DNA of 64,000 nucleotides from Liopterus haemorrhoidalis. Lineage: Eukaryota > Arthropoda > Insecta > Coleoptera > Dytiscidae. Positions 56,272 through 64,000 of this stretch are shown here, piece by piece. Made by a program: the position numbers and the translations under genes. Where the stretch lies: assembly GCA_963971575.1 (NCBI GenBank), contig OZ020617.1:22095403-22159402 (forward strand), in the 5' to 3' direction. A model generated the notes under the pieces. It was not told the origin of the DNA. It saw only the letters and a program-made list of their open reading frames with translations, and did not search any database. Every line of letters starts with the position of its first letter. Position 1 is the stretch's first letter.

Positions 56272-56661
56272 TATAATTAAAAAGAAGTAATTATTTGTAA
56301 ACCAGCTAAGATGTTTACAATTAATTAGAAGAAGTGAGTAAAAGACGTTGAAAGATGGAAAAATGGTTTAACAATGATTAAATACGAATTAATAGAATAT
56401 TTAAAAACACGATTGATAGTATTTTAAGACGAGTTAATAACATTAACGACGGTTTATCAACACATGAAGACGATATATGATTTTTAAATATTCTACGAAG
56501 AAGTATTTATTCGTTAAATAAAATAAATAAGATCACGACGGTGACTGACTTTGCGAGTGTAGCAAGATGTTTAAAGTATGTACCTTTTCCTGTAATAAAA
56601 ATATTTTGGAAATTAGTAGATATTTGAAACTGATGGCCGAATAAAACTCGGTAAATTTGAA

Positions 56662-57290
56662 ATGTTTACATTTAAGTATAAGTCTGAGGAATATAAACGT
56701 AAAGTGAAGTATATTAGTCAAAATTTTGCAGTAAAGGACTTGATATCTATTGCAAATATTATACAATTGGATTATAATACTAATAAGGATGAACTGGTCG
56801 AAACAATCTGTACTGCACTTATGAATTTAGACGAGCAGAAACAAACGACTGACTCTTTAGAAGAAGATGACGAAGAAGAAAAAGAAAATGAAGACTTGTA
56901 TCATGATGAAGTAGAACATGATGCGGTATTTCTAGCGTGTTCAACTGCGTCCAGAAAGACGGGAACGCCGACGTTTTCTTTGAGTATTCGGGACATTGAA
57001 AACTCAATACCTACTTTCGACGGTACAAGTGCATATCCTATTGAGAAGTGGATATCCGATTTGGAAGATATGTCTACATTATTAGGTTTGAATGCACTAC
57101 ATACTTTTATATTAGCAAAAAAATGGTTTAGCTAAACTATTTGTTCAGAGTGAATCAGGAATTAATTCTTGGATTTCACTAAAGAAGGCGTTACTAGAAG
57201 AATTTTCAGCAAAATTAAGCAGTAGCTATTTACAACAATTGCGAGAAGACCAAGTATTGGCACAAATAGTATCAAGACGGACAAGCAGAT
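56662..57290 (+). pseudogene. Ty3/gypsy-like gag, frameshifted
   Basis: Gag forms the retrotransposon particle. The frame starts MFTFKYKSEEYKRKVKYIS, passes an acidic segment (about residues 70-85) and reaches IPTFDGTSAYPIEKWISDLE, the start of the capsid-like domain in insect gypsy gags (iP.FdG....veKWi.dle). At 57,116-57,122 a run of seven A shifts the frame; the domain continues in the next frame as GLAKLFVQSESGINSWISLK and EEFSAKLSSS. The rest of the element (protease, RT, integrase) is absent. Confidence 0.75.
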
Positions 57291-57410
57291 AAAAAATGAA
57301 AAAAAAATGATAATCGAGAAACCAAGGTAAATGGCATCGGAGACAATGTTTCCAATAAAGTGATGAATAAAGATAAAATAATTGGGGATGCTGTAATGAT
57401 TGATTAAATC

Positions 57411-57919
57411 GTGATTAAAACCACGGAAAGACGGCAAAAAGAGTATTTGACGAACAGTGACGTTATAGAAGATATAATGCAGTTAAATATTGATAAAGAG
57501 GTTAAAATAGAAACAAGTCAAATTACCGTAATACCAGTAGACATCGCAGAAACAAAAATATTTGATAAATTAGATATAAAGGAGGCTGAAGATGTCCAAG
57601 TCAAGAAGATTTAAGAGAATCTTGAAGAAAACGACGAAATTACAGAGAAAAAGACGATAAAAGTATATGAAAAACGGGAAGATAGCGAAGTAAAAGCAAG
57701 CGAAACCAAGAAAATAGTCGAAGTTAAGAAAGTAGCAGCGACAACAGAAAAAGACGAAGAACCAAAATCAAATGATCCGAAAGACGACAATAAAAAGACG
57801 AACAACGAAATAATAATCACCACTATCCCAAAAATGAAGTTAAAAGAGTTGAAGAGCTTTTCTGAAATGCATCACTTGAAGAAGTGTCGAAAGAAATCTG
57901 TAAGAGGAACATATACTTG
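57411..57919 (+). other. Lys/Glu-rich coding-like remnant
   Basis: The plus frame runs from 57,411 for about 170 codons with one stop (57,612-57,614). It gives charged sequence such as EENDEITEKKTIKVYEKRED and later KMKLKELKSFSEMHHLKKC. Purine bias on the plus strand continues from gag, so it may be decayed gag-pol linker. I recognise no domain. It ends at the solo LTR. Confidence 0.3.
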
Positions 57920-58921
57920 TGTGGGGAGCTACGATATATAATATAATGAAATGTCACGGTTGGCTGATTTATTTATTTCATTTGTACTTACTCTGTACAT
58001 CCCTCACATTATGGGTTCCAAGACTTGCGAGCGGATCAAGTCTGGACCCCCCCTATGAGTCCGCTAGCTGGTTGCTATGATTCTTGGAAGGATTAAGGGT
58101 TGTTTCATTTAAACTCAACATTTTAGCTAACCTACTTTAATTATGATAAAGGTTTAAATATTTACACTAATTACAATAGACTTACAATTACGTCGATACA
58201 GCTAAATCCAAAAGAGACACACACTCGCACACACTAGACACACTTTACACCAAACACTAATTTAACCGCTACATGTTTCTAAATATTGTCTCTCCACTTT
58301 TTAGCTGGTCACTACACTAACGTTCATATGGAATTACTTGTTACATTTTACTTGTCCGACCGAACACACTAAATGTCTCTAACCCATGACTCTTAAAAAC
58401 CAACTCCAAAACATGACTTAACTTTACGACGGTTTAAGCTCAACTCCTTTAAACATCTTAACGTTATGACGGTTTAACATCTACTCCCTTTTAAAACATG
58501 ACTTCCCCCGAAAATGCTTACTTCGCCCAACTGTTAAATGTCATTTAACACCTCTTGATTGTCGGTCTTGTACTATCTTAAAATTCATAATTTATTGGTG
58601 ATAACTCAGATAAATATCCCATTAGAAAATAGCCGAATCTTAATATTTTTATCTCAGCCAGAATTTAATTATTATTTATGTGCTTATGGTTGACGTATAT
58701 TTATTTAACACAATAATTTACGATTCACATTTCATGTTCCCTTGACAAAGTGTCAAGTTAAAATAATAAACAATCTCCCGTTATCTTAAATGCCCTTTCT
58801 AAGAAATAGATTATTTTTGTATCGTTTAACAGATTAAATATTTTAATCTAATTGAATGATTATAATGAATTTATTTATGAAATTTTATTTATGAAATAAT
58901 ACCAAAATTACCTCCCTTACA
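57920..58921. mobile_element. Solo LTR, 1002 bp, 4-bp TSD
   Basis: Same family as 6427-7439: TGTGGGGAGCT...ACCTCCCTTACA, with shared blocks GAAATGTCACGGTTGGCTGA and TGGTGATAACTCAGATAAAT. CTTG flanks both sides (57,916-57,919 and 58,922-58,925). Removing it joins the gag-like remnant directly to a minus-strand LINE fragment, so the two were already adjacent before insertion. Confidence 0.85.
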
Positions 58922-58925
58922 CTTG

Positions 58926-59065
58926 GTCTTTGATTCATTTATCATCAGTCCTAGTTCTCTTGCCGATTTTTTAATGTTTTTAAAAACTCTTTGTAGCTCT
59001 TGTTTTGTTCTTGACATGATGGCTATGTCAACTGCATAGGCAAGGCACTGATGCCTTTCCTACAT
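58926..59065 (-). pseudogene. LINE RT fragment around the catalytic motif
   Basis: Minus strand: QCLAYAVDIAIMSRTKQEL, QRVFKNIKKSARELGLMINE, SKT. It corresponds to YADD...  K..GL.iN..KT of non-LTR RTs. The first catalytic Asp of YADD reads Val (AYAVD). About 45 residues; no further domain on either side. Confidence 0.62.
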
Positions 59066-59611
59066 GCATGATAAATATGAACATTGTATAATAATTTTTG
59101 GTTACAGTACTTTCCCAAGTCTTTCATAACAGATAGGTCCTCCACCAAATTAATATCAAGATTAATATCAAATTAGATAACGATTCTGGATTAAGTTCAT
59201 ATTTTTACAAAAATTAATTTGGAATTTTTTTGATAGTAGTAAAATAATTTATTTGTTTCCTTTCGGCTTAAAATCTACATAAATTGTAACATTTATTATT
59301 ATTGTATTAATTATTATTATTTTTTTCTGGCCTTCAGCACTGCTCTCATCCAATCCTCTCCTATTCTGTGGTCTCCCAGAAGTTGTAAAGGACCCCTGCT
59401 TTCTAACTCCAGTCCTTCACAGCATCGCAGATGATTAAGAGTCTCTATTTCTGTACCGCAAGTCCTGCAAAGTTGCTCCTCCTCCTTCGTCCAGAAGCAG
59501 TTTGCCCTCTCTTCATTTCCGCATCTAAATCTAGCAATAATCTTTTGCTGTTTGTTGGGCTCTGCCAGGTACCTTGGAACTTCTATACATACAATGTATT
59601 GGTAGAACTGA

Positions 59612-60954
59612 TTGTACCGGGACTTGGTTATTCTACCCTGTTACCGCCGATAGCTCGTGATCGGCTTGTCACACCGCGATCTATCGTACATCATTTTTAT
59701 CCCCGAGACATGATCTATCGATCGCGACCCGTAAAACCACTGTACCATCGCATCTTCATCGAAATCCAGGAATTCCACGAGAATAAGGTTCATTTTCGCA
59801 AGACTGGGCGCGGCCTAGCGCTCTCATTGGCCAGAACCTTACCCTCTCCAGTTTTCACTCTGCTCACCTATAAATACTGGCGTGTTTTCACACTCCGGGA
59901 GACTCTATCGACAACAACCGACACGTACACTTCAAGAGCTCCAGTTATACACTCACACATCACTTCAAGATCTTCAATTGGAACTTCAAGACCTCCAAGA
60001 CTCGCTCTCCAGCGAGTCCAACGAAAGCGTGAGCTTGCGCTCGCTTCCTACTCTCGCTAGAGTTACAGCAAGAGCCGCGTATTCATATACTTCATGACTC
60101 GTACCGCTAACCGAGTACAGCGGAGCCGCTGCCTTCTGCCGCCGCTCGCTCCAGACCGCCTCTCGCTTCTACAGCTAGATGCCGTCCTGCATAACTTGCT
60201 CTTTTCATAACATACCTTCTTGGCTCGCTCCTACAGCCGAGCTCAGCAGAGATGCCGCCTTCAGCGCCTCTCGCTCAGGCCGCCACTCGCTACGCTATAG
60301 TCGAGTCCGCCGCCTACAGCTGCCACTCGCTTCTACAGCTGAGTCCGCTACTATTACGCATTGCAAACAATACCGTTTCAATCGCCAACCACCACGGCAC
60401 CATCGCCGTCACCCATCACTACACGGCACCGCTCGCCGTCACCCACGATACATATTTCACGCTACTACTATTGCTAGCCCAACGCAAACACGTCCTCTAC
60501 GGACCACGGCTTCGCTTCGGCGCTGCCATCTTCGCTTCGCATCGCATCGCTACGCTTACTTCGGCGCTACCGCCAATAACCGTTCAGGCGCTGCCACCAT
60601 AAACCTTCATCACTACTACGTCCACGCCGGACCACAACACGACGCTCGCCGTCGCACCAACGCTATCGCCACGACGCCCACCTACGCTGGACGCCGCCGC
60701 ACACCACGACGCTCGCCGTCGCCTACAACGACGCTCGCCGTCCTTTCAAATCCTAATCCTATAACATGTACCTTTATATTGTTATATTATTGTTACTTGT
60801 TATCACATTGTTACACTGTTATGTTTTATTATTCTTTCTTGTTAATAAATACATAAAAACACATCGTCGCTTATCATTTAGCACAACCCTAGGGACAACC
60901 CCTCTTTCACAGGAGACGCCTAGTCCGACGTGGCACTTCCATCCGCGGTAATAT
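59612..60954. mobile_element. GC-rich LTR-like insertion, 1343 bp, 5-bp TSD
   Basis: ACTGA lies at 59,607-59,611 and 60,955-60,959. The inserted sequence starts TTGTACCGGGACTTGG, has a TATA-like CCTATAAATACTGG at about 59,868, a GC-rich region with repeated GACGCTCGCCGTCG (60,640-60,740) and an AATAAA signal near 60,844. Promoter and polyadenylation signals in one non-coding unit suggest a solo LTR, perhaps of BEL/Pao type, but the right end (CGGTAATAT) lacks the usual CA. Long open frames inside arise from GC content and lack domains. Confidence 0.62.
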
Positions 60955-61880
60955 ACTGAGAACCCAGCTCGTGAGCTAGCCTGGGTCCTGTGTTCAGGGT
61001 AGTATCCTGGGGATCTACCTCCTGCAACAACCCATTGCTCTTGTTTCTGCACATCTTTATCTCTTTCCGTCACCATTAGCACTGTTTCTAGCCCAGCTCT
61101 TTTTCTCCCTTCGATATCTTCCTTTGATGTGCCATTTCTTGCTAGGAATTAATTTTTCTTCATTGTCCATTTAGTTATATTATTTTCTTTTTCCTTCCAG
61201 CACTCTTTTAAAATATTGTTTTCTGTGGTCGCAATATTTTCTTCGAACTTCATTGCTCTTTTGCCCGTCATTATTCTTAGTTTTTCTCTCTTTGTTTCTT
61301 CCAAAATGATGTAACTTGGGGTATGTCTGTCTAAGCCCAAAATCCATTTCAGGTATTGTTCCTGCAATCTTTCTATTTTTTCATGTTCTTGCAATCCCCA
61401 TATTTCCTGTCCATATAAGAGGCTTTTAACTAGACTATCAAACATAAAAATTCTTCTTTTGAAATTGTTCTGGAAAATTCTTTCTCCCATACTCCAAACT
61501 CTTCCCATTACCATTCTTGCCTTTTTTGATAGTAGTAAAATCTATCTCCTTTATGTGTGTCTGCTCTTCATTGCTCTTCTGAAAAGTATACCCTAGGTAC
61601 TTGAATTCTTTAACTTGTTCTATATCTTCCCCTTTCCATCTCCATTTGTTCTCGGTCTGTCGTCCTCCTCCCTTTTTAAAGACTAAAACTTTGGAGTTTT
61701 CCGTACTGAGGATCATGTTCTTTTGTCCAGGTATCTCTCCAATCTGCTCATCATTTCCTTCAATTCTTCAGGTGTTTTGGCTAGTAAGACAATATCGTCT
61801 GCGTAAGCTAGCGTCCATATTTTTATATTGCCTATCACTACTCCTCCGGCTTGCCATTTCTCTAGTATTTCTTCAAGGTC

Positions 61881-61882
<2 letters not shown>

Positions 61883-61925
<43 letters not shown>
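61883..61925. repeat. (TA)n microsatellite inside LINE RT coding sequence
   Basis: Twenty-one TA units separate RT motifs B and C of the minus-strand LINE. The coding frame on either side can be read, so the tract expanded or inserted after the copy arrived. Confidence 0.95.
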
Positions 61926-61929
<4 letters not shown>

Positions 61930-62800
61930 AAATAATATTGGGCTTAATGGACAGCCCTGCCTTAGTCCCCTTTCTGTCCAAAACTTTCCACTTTCTTCTT
62001 TGCCTACTCTTACCACGCTATATGTTTCTTCATAGATTTCTGCTATTTTTTTTTTTTTATGAGAAGTGCGCTGATGCCTTTCTTTCGCATTATGCTCCAT
62101 AGGTGTTGCCTGTCTACTAAATCGAACGCCGATTTTAGGTCAGTGAAGAAAGCATAGATTTTTCCTTTTCCTTTTGATATCTCTTTATCTATCAGGTGTT
62201 TTAATATGTAGATATTATCCATTGTGCTTCTTCTCTTTCTGAATCCTGCTTGGTTATCGGGGATGATATGTTTTGTTTCCACTTCTTGCGTTAATCTATT
62301 CTCTATTACCATTGCATTTAACTTATATAAGGTGTCTGTAAGAGTTATGCCTCTGTAGTTTTGGGTGCTGTCGTGGTCCCCTTTTTTGTATATATGACAT
62401 ATAACGCCTTTTCTCCATCCATTTGGAAATCCTTGTCCTTTCCACACTGCATTTAAAATTTCTTCAACTTTACATTTCATATTTTCCGTGCTGTAAATCC
62501 AAGCTTCATTTTGAATATTATCTTCTCCAAGTGCTTTCTTTTTCTTCATTCGTGTTAGTTGTTTATCTATTTCCTCTTTTGTTATTATATTTTCAGTAAA
62601 AGATGGGCGTTTTAGTGTGCTTATTGTCATTTTATCGGTACCCTGTAGAAATTTTTTTGATAACGTCATATTAAAAATGCCCAGGGTTTGAATTCTAGTT
62701 TGGGCATTTACAGATCTATTGTCAAATAAATATAAATCTACTAAATTATACTGATTTGCTATAATGTCCATAAAATAAAATGAGCTTAATTTTGTCAAAA

Positions 62801-63435
62801 TGAAAGAGCTATTTTTCTTTAATATTTCTCGCTTTGAGTAAAAAAAAAGATTTTTTCTGTCTATGCGATAAAAATACAGTATTTCCGTATTTAAATAGAA
62901 ATGTCATTCATAAAACGAATTAAAATTGTATTATCCTCCTAAATGAATAAACATCTGTGAGAATTAATTGAAAAATATTAAGAATAAAAGAGATTTGCGT
63001 TAAGAAACGCGTTGAAAGGTTGTAGGAAATGTAGTGGATGTGAAATGGAAGTAAATACGGAGAAAATAAATAACCGGGGAAATAAATTGAGAAAACGTGC
63101 TCTCGGTCTTAAAGCAACCAACTAATGAAAAGTTAACTCTGTAGTTGAGAACACAAATACCGTTAATAAATACGTATATACACACTACCTCTTCCTATAC
63201 ACTTCAGATTTAAAGGTAAATTCTACTTGTATAGAAGTGACCTCAGTATTTATATACCAAACAGTAAGCCTGTTGGGACAAAGCACAAAATAGTTTGTGT
63301 CACAATGTTACAGTGTCAATATAAAACCAAACAAAAGTAGTACCGGAAAAATATGTTGTTTTTATAACGTTTATTTACAAAACCCAACTGGTTTTGCCTG
63401 CCTCTGCCGATAAGGGGGCGTACAACCGTATAGTT
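62801..63435. other. Unannotated AT-rich stretch
   Basis: It lies upstream of the truncated LINE. I recognise no domain or terminal repeat. Confidence 0.45.
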
Positions 63436-63679
63436 CAGGCCCGTGCAACCTATGGCCCACGGGCCGCATGCAGCCCTCCAGCTTTTTTTTGTGGCCCACG
63501 GAGCAGCGAGTACATATACATGTGAACAATTCTTTTCTTTGATGAAATTGACAAAGAGGAAAAACAGAAATAGCTTGACTGATGATCATCTTAAAAATTC
63601 GCTTATATTAGCGTCAACCAATATCCCCCCGAATATTTCTCAAATTGTGGACAAACACCAATGTCAAAAATCACATTAA
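63436..63679 (+). pseudogene. hAT terminus joined to transposase C-terminus
   Basis: CAGGCCCGTGCAACCTATGG, GGGCCGCATGCAGCCC and TTTTTTTGTGGCCCACGG are the hallmark left end of certain hAT elements. Only about 30 bp later an open frame reads YTCEQFFSLMKLTKRKNRNS, LTDDHLKNSLILAS and QIVDKHQCQKSH with a stop at 63,677-63,679. That is the hAT C-terminal dimerisation region as found in GTF2IRD2/ZBED-like transposase relatives (CEq.FS.mk..Ks..Rs.Ltd.hL...L.la). The central transposase is deleted. Its right terminus is not identified before the end of the window. Confidence 0.6.
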
Positions 63680-64000
63680 AAATAGTTTTTGATTTATTAT
63701 TAGAAACTATTTTGTATAAGTTTCCTTATAAAATTCCTTTCACAACTATTTCAAGTATAAAATGATATATTTTGTGCAATATTTACGCAATAATTTGTGT
63801 GTTTCTCTAAATGATAAATATTTTATTTTTTTCTGCATAAGCGGTATATATTGATAATCTTGTGCAATGTATCTTACCAAAGGAGTGTTTTTGTTAACTT
63901 TTTATATAATAAAGCTACAAATATCAAAATTATTTGTGTTTAATTATTCAAAATATCTTTGGACCCACCAGACCCAGGGAACACCATAATCCTTGATAGA
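63680..64000. other. Unannotated window edge
   Basis: Probable 3' region of the hAT element; I found no clear terminus. Confidence 0.35.

Larger units (their letters stand above)
59330..62800 (-). pseudogene. LINE RT to C-terminus, interrupted by an LTR-like insertion and a TA tract
   Basis: Minus strand from 62,800: ITKEEIDKQLTRMKKKKALG, NGWRKGVICHIYKKGD, NYRGITLTDTLYKL, DNQAGFRKRRSTMDN, FFTDLKSAFDLVDR (motif A). After a shift at 62,050: RGLRQGCPLSPILFSLYI (motif B), a TA microsatellite, then WTLAYADDIVLLAK (catalytic, near 61,800). The thumb follows: EQVKEFKYLGYTFQKSN, YGQEIWGLQEHEKIERLQEQ. Beyond the insertion at 59,612-60,954: IIARFRCGNEERANCFW and CRTCGTEIETLNHLRCCEGL. No RNase H. The endonuclease and ORF1 are missing, so the copy is 5'-truncated. 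Confidence 0.85.

Noticed and set aside
60179..60856. Long Arg/Ser/Thr/His-rich open frames
   Set aside because: Two overlapping frames are open at once, the composition follows the GC-rich repeats, no domain is visible, and they lie within the LTR-like insertion.
61601..62035. Open frame ending in alternating Ile-Tyr residues
   Set aside because: It is antisense to LINE RT coding sequence and runs through the TA microsatellite.

Overview
This is AT-rich, gene-poor nuclear DNA from an arthropod, most likely an insect. The signs are the mix of mariner, hAT, pogo-type, PIF/Harbinger-type and I-, CR1- and Penelope-like elements, tRNA-derived SINEs, and LINE 3' motifs abundant in insect genomes. 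A beetle would fit, but the sequence cannot prove the order. I found no host protein exon, rRNA or functional tRNA. Nearly all long reading frames belong to decayed transposable elements, and most other open frames are chance.

Layout. 0-9.2 kb: a hAT-type MITE carrying an alternating 79/104-bp tandem array, a second exact hAT MITE, a 1.1-kb TIR repeat (copy A), a palindromic TA-flanked MITE, a solo LTR that splits a 150-bp MITE, and a pogo/Tigger-like MITE. 9.2-16.2 kb: LINE and mariner relics, nested MITEs, an (AT)n tract, and a long-TIR element broken by a LINE fragment that itself holds a hAT MITE. 16.6-22.07 kb: the best preserved element, a near full-length I-clade-like LINE (ORF1, APE endonuclease, RT, RNase H) with a few traceable disabling mutations. 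22-31.7 kb: MITEs, an intact long-TIR element, hAT remnants with a BED-finger relic, a fold-back element, two copies of one tRNA-SINE family, a Penelope-like fragment and LINE 3' ends. 32.7-41.4 kb: a TIR element, a minus-strand CR1-like LINE whose ORF1 has a PHD-like finger and an FP25K-like end, a second LINE fragment abutting it, repeat copy C with an embedded tRNA-like segment, and a mariner deletion derivative. 41.7-44.8 kb: a probable 3-kb inverted-repeat element with an array of TTGTAATTCAG motifs, holding a minus-strand LINE with RNase H. 46-56 kb: a 1.4-kb hAT element, a LINE 3' fragment, a 1.24-kb mariner lacking its first catalytic Asp, a Harbinger-type MITE, a hAT MITE and repeat copy D. 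56-64 kb: a Ty3/gypsy-like gag relic with a proline-type primer site, a second solo LTR, a minus-strand LINE split by a GC-rich LTR-like insertion, and a hAT transposase C-terminus beside a hAT terminus.

Nothing here works as a pathway. The information lies in the nesting: exact target-site duplications and pre-insertion copies elsewhere in the window allow the order of several insertions to be read. Family calls rest on motifs recognised by eye; percent identities and clade placements were not computed.
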